This document shows, in pieces, positions 1 to 9,211 of a stretch of 64,000 nucleotides of DNA; position 1 is the stretch's first letter; every line of letters starts with the position of its first letter. The stretch is from Flexivirga alba (GTDB lineage: Bacteria > Actinomycetota > Actinomycetes > Actinomycetales > Dermatophilaceae): the NCBI RefSeq assembly GCF_042661025.1, contig NZ_JBHSWH010000001.1:930001-994000 (forward strand), written 5' to 3'. The position numbers and the translations under genes were made by a program. The notes beneath the pieces are model-generated. The model did not search any database and was not told where the DNA came from. It saw only the letters and a list, made by a program, of their open reading frames with translations.

Positions 1-468
1 AGGTCTGCCGCCATACAACCGCAGTGGCCTTGGCCGTATCTGTTGCACGTCAACAGCGCCGAGCACCGCGCCAATACCGACAGCGGCGACGGCGATCCCG
101 ACCTGATCGCGCACTACGCCGTGACCCGCGCCGCGGGAATCGCTCTCACCGGACCGGAACCCGCGGAAGTCATCGGACCGGTCGACCGCGGACAGTTGCT
201 CGACCACTTGGGCGATGAACTGCGCTGGGGGCTCGACCATTCCGACCAGCGATATGCCGTACTCAACGCCTGCCGGGCAAGCGCGTATGCCGCGACGGGA
301 AGACTGCTCTCGAAGCTCGACGGAGCCGCATGGTGGGTCGCCAACCGTGGCGCAAGTCAGCTCGTCGAGCGGGCCCGCGAAGCCCAGGCGGCCGGCGTCG
401 ACCTCGGCCCGGCCGGCTCAGCAGCCACGGCATTCGTCAACGACCGGATCACCGAACTTCGGGAGTGA
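1..468 (+). CDS. Aminoglycoside nucleotidyltransferase (AadA/ANT-like), C-terminal part
   Basis: The gene runs in from the left edge, so the start and the nucleotidyltransferase core are missing. The visible 155 codons match the C-terminal DUF4111 helical domain of AadA-type adenylyltransferases: a WPYLLHVN segment, then DLIAHYAVTRAAGIALTGPE, a GPVDRGQLLDHL segment, LNACRASAYAATGRLLSK and the closing helix FVNDRITEL. Known relatives adenylate streptomycin or spectinomycin, but with the catalytic residues outside the window the substrate cannot be judged. Chromosomal homologues in actinobacteria often have unknown substrates. The reading frame is open from the first base. Confidence 0.7.
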   Translation, partial: RSAAIQPQWPWPYLLHVNSAEHRANTDSGDGDPDLIAHYAVTRAAGIALTGPEPAEVIGPVDRGQLLDHLGDELRWGLDHSDQRYAVLNACRASAYAATGRLLSKLDGAAWWVANRGASQLVERAREAQAAGVDLGPAGSAATAFVNDRITELRE

Positions 469-587
469 GCCCGCAACTGACACCGGCGTGCAGGGCATGA
501 CGTGCCAGGATTCCGATAATCTCCCAGTCGGTCCGGTGCACCACCGCATCACGTGACCGCCATGACTCTCCACGAGGCACTGCACTG

Positions 588-2429
588 ATGACCGGACACC
601 AGAACCTGTTCAAGCCCGCGACCGTCACCGAGCTGGACGGCGGACCAGAGGCGCGAACCTTCCCGCGCACCGGTCCGCTCTCCGTCGACTGGATCGCGGA
701 GGTGCCCGACGCCGTGGTGCTGCTGCTGCCGCCCGACGGGGACACCTCGGCTCCCGCCGATCGGTGGACCGAGGTCACCGCACGCGGCTTCCGCGAGCGG
801 ATCCGCCTGCTCGCGCGTGGCCTGATCGGACTCGGCCTGCAATCGGGCGACGTCGTGGCCATCATGTGCCGGACCCGGTACGAGTGGACGCTGTTGTCCT
901 GGGCGTGTGCCTACATCGGCGTGGCCGTCGCCCCGATCTACGACACCTCCTCCGCCCTTCAGGTCCAGTGGATCCTCACGGATTCCGAAGCGCAGCTCTT
1001 CGTCGTCGAGAGCTCGGACCTGCGCGCCACCTCGCGTGTCGATCAGCTCGCGGACGACATACGGCCCGAGGTCCTGATCGTCGACGAAGGTGCCCTGCAG
1101 CAGATTGAGCAGGCCGCGTCGTCGGTCCACGAGGCCACGCTGGACCAACGCGCTGCCGCGGTCGCCGAGTCCGACCTGCACGGGATCGTCTACACGTCGG
1201 GCACGACGGGCCGACCCAAGGGGTGCGAGATCACCCATGCCTCGTTCTTCTGCAGCGCCGACGGGGCATACTCCGTCATCCGTGAGGCGGTCGACCGCGG
1301 CGACCAGCCGCGCACCGTGCTCATGCTGCCGTTGGCGCACATCTTCGGCCGTGTGCTCGAGACCGCAACGCTGCTGGCGCGTTACGTGCTGATCCACGAG
1401 CCGGACATGACGCACGTCGCAGAGGCGTTCGTGACGCACCACCCGACATACATCGGGTCGGTGCCCCGTGTCTTCGAGAAGGTCTACGCCGCAGCGGCTG
1501 CGAAGGCCCAGGCGAAGGGCCGTCGGGCGGCAAAGATCTTCGCCGCCGCGGAGCGGACTGCTGTCGAGGTCGCAAGCACGCCCGAGCCGGGAGCTGGCCT
1601 GCGGTCGAGGTACGCGTTGTATGACCGGCTGGTCTACCGCAAGCTGCGGGCGGCGCTCGGCGGCCAGTGCCGGACGATCATCTCGGGCGGTAGTGCGCTC
1701 AGCCCGCACCTCAGCCGGTTCTTCGAGGGTGTCGGCTTCGAGATCCTGGAAGGCTACGGGCTCACCGAGGTCGGCATTACGAACGTCAACCCGCCGGGCG
1801 GGGCGAAGATCGGCACGGTCGGCCCGCCCCTGCCCGGTGTCCGGATGACGCTCGGCCCGGACGGCGAGGTACTCATCGAGGCACCGCAGGCGATGACCGG
1901 CTACCGCGGCGACCCGGAGGCGACCCGGATGGCGTTGACCACCGACGGCTGGTGTCGCACCGGCGACCTCGGCAGCTTCGAGGGCGGGCATCTGCGGATC
2001 ATCGGCCGGTCCAAGGACCTCATCGTCACCGCCGGCGGCCAGAACATCGCACCCGGCGTGCTGGAGGACAGCCTGACCCAGCACCCACTCATCGGCCAGG
2101 CACTCGTCGTGGGCAACGGCCGCCCTTACGTCTCCGCGCTGCTCACGCTCAATGAGGAAGGTGCCGCGTACTGGGCCCGGAACAACGGCATCTACGACGG
2201 CGAGGACCTCAGCACCCACCCCGAGGTGATGGCCGCGATCGAGCAGCAGGTGGCGGCGAGCAACGAGTTGGTGTCCCGTGCGGAGTCGGTCCGCAAGTGG
2301 CGGTTGCTCCCCGCGGAGTGGACCGTCGAGTCCGGGGACCTGACACCCACGTTGAAGATGAAACGCAACGTCATCACCGAGCGGGCGGCCGACGTCATCC
2401 GTGAGATGTATGGCGAAAGGCGGGCCTGA
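588..2429 (+). CDS. Long-chain fatty-acid--CoA ligase (AMP-dependent synthetase)
   Basis: This 613-residue enzyme activates a fatty or carboxylic acid with ATP and transfers it to CoA. The P-loop YTSGTTGRPKG lies near residue 202, the A5 motif GYGLTE near 388 and the hinge GWCRTGDLG near 455. A C-terminal lysine segment TLKMKRN lies near 587. The length and motif order match the FadD15-type long-chain acyl-CoA synthetases of actinobacteria. The ATG start follows a CACGAGG sequence about ten bases upstream. It stands alone, with a gene of opposite orientation downstream. Chain-length preference cannot be read from the sequence. Confidence 0.9.
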   Translation: MTGHQNLFKPATVTELDGGPEARTFPRTGPLSVDWIAEVPDAVVLLLPPDGDTSAPADRWTEVTARGFRERIRLLARGLIGLGLQSGDVVAIMCRTRYEWTLLSWACAYIGVAVAPIYDTSSALQVQWILTDSEAQLFVVESSDLRATSRVDQLADDIRPEVLIVDEGALQQIEQAASSVHEATLDQRAAAVAESDLHGIVYTSGTTGRPKGCEITHASFFCSADGAYSVIREAVDRGDQPRTVLMLPLAHIFGRVLETATLLARYVLIHEPDMTHVAEAFVTHHPTYIGSVPRVFEKVYAAAAAKAQAKGRRAAKIFAAAERTAVEVASTPEPGAGLRSRYALYDRLVYRKLRAALGGQCRTIISGGSALSPHLSRFFEGVGFEILEGYGLTEVGITNVNPPGGAKIGTVGPPLPGVRMTLGPDGEVLIEAPQAMTGYRGDPEATRMALTTDGWCRTGDLGSFEGGHLRIIGRSKDLIVTAGGQNIAPGVLEDSLTQHPLIGQALVVGNGRPYVSALLTLNEEGAAYWARNNGIYDGEDLSTHPEVMAAIEQQVAASNELVSRAESVRKWRLLPAEWTVESGDLTPTLKMKRNVITERAADVIREMYGERRA

Positions 2430-2466
2430 CCATTGCAAGCGTCGCCTGACCCGAAGCGGGCTCCCT

Positions 2467-2937
2467 TCAGAGGCCGAGGTCACTCAGCCCGGGGTGGTCC
2501 TGCGGGCGCGGGCCGGGTGCATCCCATCGGTAGAGCCGGTCGGACTCCTCGATCTGCAGGTCGTTGATGCTCGCGTGCCGGAATTGGCAGTGCCCTTCGT
2601 CGTCGAACTGCCACTGCTCGTTGCCGTAGGAGCGGTACCAGAGCCCGTCCTTGCCGATCGACTCCGACGCGAAGCGCACGGCGATCCGGTTGCCGCCGAA
2701 CGCCCACAGCTCCTTGATCAGTCGGTAGTCACGTTCGCGATCCCACTTCTGGGTCAGGAACGCGACGATCTCGTCGTGCCCGTTGACCCAGGTCGTCCGG
2801 TTGCGCCAGCGGCTGTCGGGTGAATAGGCGGCTGCGACCTTCGCCGGATCGCGGGTGTTCCAAAGGTCTTCTGCTGCACGCACTTTCGCGGTCGCGCTGT
2901 CCCGATCGAACGGCGGGACGAGTCCCTTCGCTGCCAT
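2467..2937 (-). CDS. DUF1348 / NTF2-like (SnoaL-fold) protein
   Basis: A 156-residue protein of the DUF1348 branch of the NTF2 fold. Typical segments are AEDLWNTRDPAKVAAAYSPDS, WRNRTTWVNGHDEI, FLTQKWDRERDYRLIKELW and the aromatic-rich ending WQFDDEGHCQFRHASIND. The start is placed at the Met following AAGGAG with seven-base spacing, rather than at an earlier Met without a ribosome binding site. Family members are small soluble proteins with a conical ligand pocket and no settled activity. It converges on the acyl-CoA ligase gene. Confidence 0.8.
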   Translation of the reverse strand: MAAKGLVPPFDRDSATAKVRAAEDLWNTRDPAKVAAAYSPDSRWRNRTTWVNGHDEIVAFLTQKWDRERDYRLIKELWAFGGNRIAVRFASESIGKDGLWYRSYGNEQWQFDDEGHCQFRHASINDLQIEESDRLYRWDAPGPRPQDHPGLSDLGL

Positions 2938-3036
2938 GTCACCACTCCTTGCGCCATACATCGTCCACGAGCGTGGGCGTTTTCAGTATCCACCGGGTGT
3001 TGCACCATGGGACCTGAGCCCACGAGAGGAACCCGG

Positions 3037-3639
3037 ATGAAGGTCACGACCACCACCCTGGAGATGCGTCACGCACCGACCGAGCCAGCGCCGGAGCTTC
3101 CCGACGGGGTGCGAGTGGACCTGGCGACCGACGTTGCACCCGAATACGCCCGGTTCCTCTACGGACTCGTCGGTGGACCGTGGCGCTGGACCGACCGGCT
3201 GGGCTGGTCGCGACAGCAGTGGCTGGACGAACTCTCGGTGCCGGGCACCGAGTTCTGGATCCTGTATGGCGGGGGCGTGCCGCTGGGCTACCTGCACCTG
3301 CAACCCGTGCGACAGAGCGACGGCATCCACGTGGAGATCCGCTATTTCGGGCTGGCCGAGCAGGCGATCGGCCACGGGCTGGGCGGGCGACTGCTCGCGC
3401 ACGGCGTCCAGGCTGCGTGGTCGGTCTCCGACCGCACCGACCTGCCGGAGGTCAGCCGGGTCTGGGTGCACACCTGCTCGCTCGACGGGCCCGCCGCGCT
3501 CGCCAACTACCAGGCTCGAGGTCTCGTCATTTGTGGTGTCGAGGAGTCCGACGAGGACCAGCCGGAGGAGCCGCTTGGTTCCTGGGCGTCGACGGGCGGC
3601 CCGCCGGACACCGCGACACCCCGTGCGCCGCAGAGCTGA
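3037..3639 (+). CDS. GNAT-family N-acetyltransferase
   Basis: A 200-residue acetyl-CoA-dependent acyltransferase. The GNAT core is visible as VEIRYFGLAEQAIGHGLGGRLL, the acetyl-CoA pyrophosphate-binding motif A with Gly-rich turn near residue 120. It is followed by VWVHTCSLDGPAALANYQARG, the strand and helix that place the acceptor end. The start at ATG 3037 is supported by GAGAGGA seven bases upstream; an in-frame ATG 30 bases earlier has none. The last 30 residues are acidic then low-complexity and probably disordered. The substrate is unknown. The FAD oxidoreductase gene follows after 22 bases and may be co-transcribed. Confidence 0.82.
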   Translation: MKVTTTTLEMRHAPTEPAPELPDGVRVDLATDVAPEYARFLYGLVGGPWRWTDRLGWSRQQWLDELSVPGTEFWILYGGGVPLGYLHLQPVRQSDGIHVEIRYFGLAEQAIGHGLGGRLLAHGVQAAWSVSDRTDLPEVSRVWVHTCSLDGPAALANYQARGLVICGVEESDEDQPEEPLGSWASTGGPPDTATPRAPQS

Positions 3640-3661
3640 CGTCATACGCAACGATCGTCGT

Positions 3662-5017
3662 ATGGCGGCACGACCACTCTGGTGGGACGGGACTTCACCG
3701 GCCGGTCGGCCCTCACTGGCCGACGACGCGACGGTCGACGTGTGCATCGTCGGCGCGGGCTTCACCGGCCTCTGGTCCGCCTACTACCTCCTGCAGGCCG
3801 ACCCTTCGCTGTCCGTCCTGGTGGTCGACGCCGAGCACGTCGGATTCGGCGCGAGCGGGCGCAACGGCGGCTGGGTGTCTGCGCTCTACCCGACACCTCC
3901 CGAAGTGCTCGCGAAGGCGCACGGCGAGGCCGCCGCGCGTGCCCAGTACGCCGCGCTCCGCGAGAGCGTGACCGAAGTCGGCCGCGTCGTCGACGCCGAA
4001 GGAATCGACTGCGGGTTCCGCAAGGGCGGCACCGTCGTGGTGGCTCGCAGCCGGGCACAGCTTGCGCGCGCCAAGGCCGAGATGGCCCACTCGCAGCGAT
4101 GGGATCTCGGCACAGAGCTCTTGGACCGCGAGTCCGGGGTTGAAACGCTAGCTGCCACAGGCACATTGGGCCCCACCTACAACCCGCACTGCGCCAGGGT
4201 GCAGCCGCGTCGACTCGTCGACGGACTTGCCGCCGCGGTCGAGCGACTCGGCGGGCGCATCGTCGAGCACACGCACGTCACCTCTATCGAACCCGGTATG
4301 GCGCACACCGCCCCCGGACCAATCATCCACGCACGCAACATCATTCGCGCAACCGAGGCGTGGACCTCGCATCTGCCTGGGTCGAATCGTGAGGTAGCGC
4401 CGGTGTATTCGCTGATCGTCGCGACCGAGCCGCTCAGCGCGGACCAATGGGAGCAGATCGGCCTGGCCCGCGCCGAGACCTTCAGCGAGCACCGGCACGT
4501 CATCGTCTACGGGCAGCGCAGTGTCGACGACAGGCTGGTCTTCGGCGGGCGCGGTGCGCCATACCACTTCAGGTCCGGGATCCGGCCGGCGTTCGACGAG
4601 GATCGGAAGGTCTTCGAAACGCTGAAATCCTCACTCCGCCAGATGTTTCCGGTGCTCGACGGTGTGCGTCTCACCCATGAGTGGGGCGGCGCGCTCGGCA
4701 TACCTCGCGACTGGCAGCCGAGCGTCGGTCACGACCCTGCGACTGGGCTCGGCTGGTCCGGCGGGTATGTCGGCGACGGTGTCGCCTTGAGCAACCTTGG
4801 CGGTCGAACGATCGCGGAGTTGGTTACCGGTCAGCGCACCGAGATCTCGGCGCTGCCCTGGGTGCAGCACCACTCCCGTCGCTGGGAGCCGGAGCCGTTC
4901 CGCTGGCTCGGCATCAACGCCGGGCTGCAGGTCGCCGCGTGGGCCGACCGCGAGGAGCAGCTGACTCATCGACCCGCCAGACTGGGCAAAGTCTTGTCGC
5001 TACTCACCGGCCATTAA
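3662..5017 (+). CDS. FAD-dependent oxidoreductase (DAO family)
   Basis: A 451-residue flavoprotein of the DAO/glycine oxidase family. The dinucleotide-binding motif VCIVGAGFTGLWSAYYL lies near residue 28, followed by GFGASGRNGGW, a signature of the PuuB/OrdL branch that oxidises amines such as gamma-glutamylputrescine. The C-terminal FAD contact GWSGGYVGDGVALSNLGGRTIA is present near residue 360. The start is the ATG after the acetyltransferase stop; longer in-frame extensions overlap that gene in another frame and are not credible. An amine substrate is plausible from the family only. An intergenic repeat lies just downstream. Confidence 0.85.
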   Translation: MAARPLWWDGTSPAGRPSLADDATVDVCIVGAGFTGLWSAYYLLQADPSLSVLVVDAEHVGFGASGRNGGWVSALYPTPPEVLAKAHGEAAARAQYAALRESVTEVGRVVDAEGIDCGFRKGGTVVVARSRAQLARAKAEMAHSQRWDLGTELLDRESGVETLAATGTLGPTYNPHCARVQPRRLVDGLAAAVERLGGRIVEHTHVTSIEPGMAHTAPGPIIHARNIIRATEAWTSHLPGSNREVAPVYSLIVATEPLSADQWEQIGLARAETFSEHRHVIVYGQRSVDDRLVFGGRGAPYHFRSGIRPAFDEDRKVFETLKSSLRQMFPVLDGVRLTHEWGGALGIPRDWQPSVGHDPATGLGWSGGYVGDGVALSNLGGRTIAELVTGQRTEISALPWVQHHSRRWEPEPFRWLGINAGLQVAAWADREEQLTHRPARLGKVLSLLTGH

Positions 5018-5035
5018 CCAGTCGCCACGCTTAGC

Positions 5036-5079
5036 TGGTCGAGTAGGGCGAGCCGCTAGGCGAGCCCGTATCGAGACCA
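5036..5079. repeat. Short intergenic palindromic repeat (GAGTAG...CGTATCGA type)
   Basis: A 44-bp element opening TGGTCGAGTAGGGCGAG and closing CCCGTATCGAGACCA. The ends are roughly inverted. A GGGCGAG...GGCGAGCCC core can form a stem. Two diverged copies sit inside the hsdM reading frame (61295-61342 and 61354-61399). This looks like a REP- or MITE-type dispersed repeat; the ancestry is an inference. Confidence 0.65.
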
Positions 5080-5116
5080 CCAGCCGACACAGTCAGCCGC
5101 ACCAGAGGAGAATCCC

Positions 5117-6826
5117 GTGATCGATGTCGTCGAACGTTCCATCAGCGACCTGCGCGCCGCGCTCGAGGCGGGCGAGACGACCGCGGTCGAGTTGGTCGAC
5201 GCCTACCTCGCGCGCATCGCGGCGTATGACGGGCCGGACACGGCGACCGCGTTGAACGCCGTCATCGTGCCCAACCCCGAGGCGCGGGCCGAAGCCGCGG
5301 CGTCGGACGCGCGACGGAAGCGGGGCGAGGTCCTCGGACCGCTGGATGGCATTCCGTACACGGCCAAGGACAGCTATCTGGTCAAGGGGCTGACGGCCGC
5401 TGCCGGCAGTCCGGCGTTCGCCGACCTGATAGCGCAGCGCGACGCGTTCACCATCGAGCGCCTGCGCGCCGGCGGCGCGATCTGTCTCGGCCTGACCAAC
5501 ATGCCGCCAATGGCGAACGGCGGGATGCAGCGAGGCCTCTATGGCCGGGCGGAGAGTCCTTACAACGCCGACTTCCTGACTGCGCCATACGCATCCGGAT
5601 CGTCCAATGGCTCGGGCACCGCCACCGCTGCCAGCTTCGCGGCCTTCGGGCTGGGTGAGGAGACGTGGTCCAGCGGCCGCGGGCCGGCATCCAACAACGG
5701 CCTGTGCGCCTACACGCCGTCGCGCGGGGTGATCTCGGTGCGCGGCAACTGGCCGCTGGTCCCCACGATGGACGTCGTCGTGCCGCACGCGCGCACCATG
5801 GCCGACCTGCTGGAGGTGCTGGACGTCATCGTCGCCGACGACACTGACACCCGCGGCGACTTCTGGCGGGTGCAGCCTTGGGTGTCGATCGCTGCGTCGT
5901 GCGCGGTCCGCCCGCCGTCCTATTCCGCACTGCGAGAAGGACTTTCGCTTACCGGCATACGGCTCGGCATACCGCGGATGTATGTGAATGCCGACCCCGA
6001 CGCCGGCACCGGAACGACGATCGGCGGCCCGACCGGCGAGCGGATCGAGACCCGGGGGTCGGTGATCGCCCTCTGGGAGGCGGCCCGCGCGGAGCTGGAG
6101 GCCGCTGGCGCGGAGGTGATCGAGGTCGACTTCCCGGTCGTGTCCAACTACGAGGGCGACCGGGCCGGCGCACCCACGATCGGCACGCGCGGGTTCGTCA
6201 GTCAGGAGTTCCTCAGCGAAGAGATCAATGGCCTGTCGCCGTGGTCGTGGGAGGACTTCCTCGCCGCGAACGGCGACCCGGCGTTGTCCTCACTCGCAGC
6301 CGTCGACGGCGCCACGATCTTCCCCCAGCCGCCCGGCGCGTTGGACCGCTACACCGGCTTCCCGGACGACATCGCGACCTACCCGGACTGGGTGCGCGAG
6401 CACCCCGGCGCTGACCTGGCCACCCTGCGGACGCTTCCCGACGGGTTGGCCGGACTCGAGCGCACCCGACAGGTCGACCTGGAGGAGTGGATGGCGTCGA
6501 ACTCCCTTGATGCCGTGGTGTTTCCGGCGGTCGCCGACGTCGGGCCCGCGGACAGCGACGTCAACACCGCGTCGGCCGACCTCGCCTGGCGCAACGGCAC
6601 CTGGGTCGCCAACGGCAACCTGGTCATCCGTCACCTCGGCATACCCACCGTCACCGTGCCGTTGGGCATCATGGCCGACATCGGGATGCCGGTCGGCCTG
6701 ACCTTCGCCGGTCGTGCGTATGACGACAACGCGCTCCTGCGAATGGCCGCGGGTTTCGAGGCGCTCGGCTCACGACGTATGGCGCCGCCGCGGACGCCGC
6801 GGCTGTCCGGGCCGTCCGGGTCCTAG
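5117..6826 (+). CDS. Amidase-signature family hydrolase
   Basis: A 569-residue amidase-signature enzyme that cleaves a carboxamide bond. The catalytic lysine is in YTAKDSYLVKG (Lys84), and the Ser-rich signature ASGSSNGSGTA covers residues 159-169. The canonical GGSSGG is here GSSNGSG, a variant seen in AtzF/Asp-tRNA-amidase-like relatives of unknown substrate. The GTG start follows AGAGGAGAA. It is longer than typical amidases because of a middle insertion around residues 230-300. GatCAB function is unlikely since no gatC or gatB is nearby. Confidence 0.85.
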   Translation: MIDVVERSISDLRAALEAGETTAVELVDAYLARIAAYDGPDTATALNAVIVPNPEARAEAAASDARRKRGEVLGPLDGIPYTAKDSYLVKGLTAAAGSPAFADLIAQRDAFTIERLRAGGAICLGLTNMPPMANGGMQRGLYGRAESPYNADFLTAPYASGSSNGSGTATAASFAAFGLGEETWSSGRGPASNNGLCAYTPSRGVISVRGNWPLVPTMDVVVPHARTMADLLEVLDVIVADDTDTRGDFWRVQPWVSIAASCAVRPPSYSALREGLSLTGIRLGIPRMYVNADPDAGTGTTIGGPTGERIETRGSVIALWEAARAELEAAGAEVIEVDFPVVSNYEGDRAGAPTIGTRGFVSQEFLSEEINGLSPWSWEDFLAANGDPALSSLAAVDGATIFPQPPGALDRYTGFPDDIATYPDWVREHPGADLATLRTLPDGLAGLERTRQVDLEEWMASNSLDAVVFPAVADVGPADSDVNTASADLAWRNGTWVANGNLVIRHLGIPTVTVPLGIMADIGMPVGLTFAGRAYDDNALLRMAAGFEALGSRRMAPPRTPRLSGPSGS

Positions 6827-6876
6827 GTTCGGGCGCGCTGAGCAGACGCATGACTCCTGGGGTCGGCTTCTGCGGG

Positions 6877-6969
6877 TTATGCGCGACGCTCACGAACGAT
6901 GACGACCCAGACCATGCCGACGATTCCAAGACCGATGAGTGCATGGCCAAGATCAAGATGACCGCTCAT
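6877..6969 (-). CDS. Candidate 30-residue single-span membrane protein
   Basis: Directly read on the minus strand: a 30-codon frame with a short hydrophilic N-terminus (MSGHLDLGH), a hydrophobic span of about 17 residues (ALIGLGIVGMVWVVIVR) and a basic end RERRA before TAA. A single span followed by positive charge is a common micropeptide architecture. GGAAG lies about ten bases before the ATG. No family was recognised. It lies alone between the amidase gene and the hypothetical gene at 7003, and could be a chance frame. Confidence 0.35.
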   Translation of the reverse strand: MSGHLDLGHALIGLGIVGMVWVVIVRERRA

Positions 6970-7002
6970 GCCGCCAGGTCTTCCGGTTCGCCGGAAGCGG
7001 TA

Positions 7003-7671
7003 CTACGACCACGCCCGTTTGCCGCCGTGACGCCCCAGCACCGTGCCGTCGCTGAAGTGAAGCTCGCTGCGCGAGCGCCCTAATACCCGCTTCCTCAACA
7101 CCATTCGAGTAGTCGGTGCGGCGTACGCATCGAGAAGGCGAAGTTGATCCTCGAGAGCCTCACGGGCGTCTCCTGATGTATAGCCGTATTCCGGCCAGCT
7201 GAACCCACCGGGGAAAGTCAGCAAACACACGTCGCCGTCCAGCTCAAGGTCCACCTCACCGATCCGCCCTGGCACGGCGATCTTCCACGTCCGGTAGCCG
7301 GCGCGACCTGGTTTGCACCCGCTGACCTGGTAGCCCCGCTCACGGCAGTGTTCACGAACTGCGACATTCGCTTCACCGCACCGACGCATCATCTGGTCTC
7401 TGTCGGACATGACGGCAGCGACGACACGTTCCACATACGCATGCGCCACGAAGTCGTCCTCGGCTTCGCGTGCTTGCTCCACCAGGTCAAAGACTGAGGT
7501 GTCGGTCCATCCCTTGCTCGTAATCACTCCCGCTAGCCACGCGCCGAGCACTGCGCGGGATGCCGCATCGTCGGTCGCGGGCAGACGACCGGCATCTGGT
7601 TCGCGTTCAAGGTCGTCCCGAATCCGCTGCAGCTCGGCGATCTGACGCCGCGTCAACTTCGCCATCGTCAT
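7003..7671 (-). CDS. Hypothetical protein
   Basis: A 222-residue soluble protein that I do not recognise. The N-terminus is a charged helix (LTRRQIAELQRIRDDLERE). The middle contains two cysteines in CGEANVAVREHCRERGYQVSGC, and the second half is beta-rich (TWKIAVPGRIGEVDLELDGDV). No signal peptide or membrane span is visible. The first Met has no clear Shine-Dalgarno; Met3 is an alternative. Codon use matches its neighbours. It lies downstream of, and in the same direction as, the HNH gene, with a gap of about 140 bp. Confidence 0.6.
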   Translation of the reverse strand: MTMAKLTRRQIAELQRIRDDLEREPDAGRLPATDDAASRAVLGAWLAGVITSKGWTDTSVFDLVEQAREAEDDFVAHAYVERVVAAVMSDRDQMMRRCGEANVAVREHCRERGYQVSGCKPGRAGYRTWKIAVPGRIGEVDLELDGDVCLLTFPGGFSWPEYGYTSGDAREALEDQLRLLDAYAAPTTRMVLRKRVLGRSRSELHFSDGTVLGRHGGKRAWS

Positions 7672-7813
7672 GGCAGTACAGAAGCCGCAGAGTCGATCAC
7701 TCCGAAAGGCTCCCCCAGAATGCGCCAGCGGACGAATGGTTTACGGTCAGGATCGTCTGTCCGGGCAAAAGTGGATTGACGGCGCGGACGGATCCGGTTC
7801 GGCCGGGTTGCCT

Positions 7814-9211
7814 TCAGGCTGCTGTGGTTTGGTGGCCGGGCATCCGGCCGGGTGTGAGGTCCCAGATCACGCGGTCGGGTTGTATGTCGGCGGTGTAACC
7901 CTGGCGGTGCACGGTCTGATGGTGTCGGCCGCACAGCATCGCCGAACTGGTCAGGGAGGTTTTGCCGCCGGCCCACCAGGGTGTGACGTGGTGGATTTCG
8001 CAGAAACCCGGTGGCCGGTCACAACCGGGGAACGTGCATCCGCCGTCTCGTAGGATGACTGCGACCCGGATTGCTCTGGTTGCCAACCGTTCTCGCCGCC
8101 CCACATCCAACGGTTGACTGGGTCCGCCGAGCACGACCGGGATCAGGTCCGCGGTGCACGCGAACCGGCGGGCAGCACCCGCGTCGAGGACGTCACCGGT
8201 GCTGGTGGTCGCGCCGTGACCGTGAAGGAGTTCCTGCAACCCCATCGTCAGCAACACGGTCGCCGCACTCGCCTGGGTGCCGTCCCCGGTCGCTGCCCGG
8301 GCACCGGCACCGACCAGGTCCATCAAGGCATCCGCCCGACGCTTACCCGGTGACCGCTCGTCACGCACCGGTTGCCCGGACGCAGTGGGCGAGTCGGTGG
8401 TGTCGTCGTCGAGGTTGAGTCCGAACGCCGCACCCGAGCCGTGGCCTCGAGCAGACGGGGCCTCGAGACGCTCCTTCGTCGCTCCTCGGCCACCGTCTGC
8501 GGGGTTCGCGGGCCGGGGTGCGGACTTGGCGTTGATCGCTTCTTTGAGGATCGCGGCGTTCGCCGGCGACAACTCCGCCACCAACCGCGTCATCCCCGTC
8601 GCAGTGGTGGACCAGGACAGTGATTCGGTGCCTTCGAGGTTCTCGTCATCCTGAGACAGTTTCTCCGGGGCGAACCGATCGATGATCGCCCGGGTCAGTC
8701 TCGTCAGCCCGTCACACCCGAGCGCGGGGTCGACCTGCAGGAACCAGCTCAGCACCTCGTCACGCTCCGCGGTCGGGATAACCGGTCCGACCTTGTCCGC
8801 TTGGAGCAGCGCGGTCCGTGCCGACTCCACCGAACACGAACCCTTCAACAATGCCTGGCCGATCACCGTGTTCTTGCGGTGCCGGCACGCATCAGCCACC
8901 GACGCCATCACCCGGATCGCCTTGGGCTCCAACCGGGTCCCGCCGGTCAGACGCCCGGAGATCCACTGGCTGGTGTTTGCCGCATCCGACCCCACCAGCA
9001 CACCGCGATCCACCGCGTCCGCAGCCACGATCGCGCCCACCTGCGACGACCGACCCTGCAACCGCAACAAGGTCGCCATCAACTCAGCCTCGTCGTCCTC
9101 GCCGAACTGATGCAACGCACCCGGAACCTCGTCAATCACCTCCGCCGCAGCCCGCAACACCCCGAGAACCTCCGGCCCTCGCCCCGGTTCCGCCGAGGCA
9201 CAGTCCACCAT
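7814..9211 (-). CDS. DUF222 / HNH endonuclease (13E12-type)
   Basis: A 465-residue protein with an N-terminal DUF222 helical domain and a C-terminal HNH nuclease. The HNH block runs CTFPGCDRPPGFCEIHHVTPWW, then MLCGRHHQTVH, giving zinc-binding cysteines and the HH/N/H catalytic pattern in the last 75 residues. A variable acidic linker sits at about residues 235-290. These multi-copy actinobacterial genes are often mobile and their role is unknown. The ATG at 9211 overlaps the stop of a five-codon frame, which carries the only good ribosome binding site. Confidence 0.9.
   Translation of the reverse strand: MVDCASAEPGRGPEVLGVLRAAAEVIDEVPGALHQFGEDDEAELMATLLRLQGRSSQVGAIVAADAVDRGVLVGSDAANTSQWISGRLTGGTRLEPKAIRVMASVADACRHRKNTVIGQALLKGSCSVESARTALLQADKVGPVIPTAERDEVLSWFLQVDPALGCDGLTRLTRAIIDRFAPEKLSQDDENLEGTESLSWSTTATGMTRLVAELSPANAAILKEAINAKSAPRPANPADGGRGATKERLEAPSARGHGSGAAFGLNLDDDTTDSPTASGQPVRDERSPGKRRADALMDLVGAGARAATGDGTQASAATVLLTMGLQELLHGHGATTSTGDVLDAGAARRFACTADLIPVVLGGPSQPLDVGRRERLATRAIRVAVILRDGGCTFPGCDRPPGFCEIHHVTPWWAGGKTSLTSSAMLCGRHHQTVHRQGYTADIQPDRVIWDLTPGRMPGHQTTAA

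Noticed and set aside
549..2483. A 644-codon open frame on the strand opposite the acyl-CoA ligase
   Set aside because: It is the antisense of a clear FadD gene. Its translation is low-complexity and Arg/Asp-rich with no domain, as expected for a high-GC shadow.
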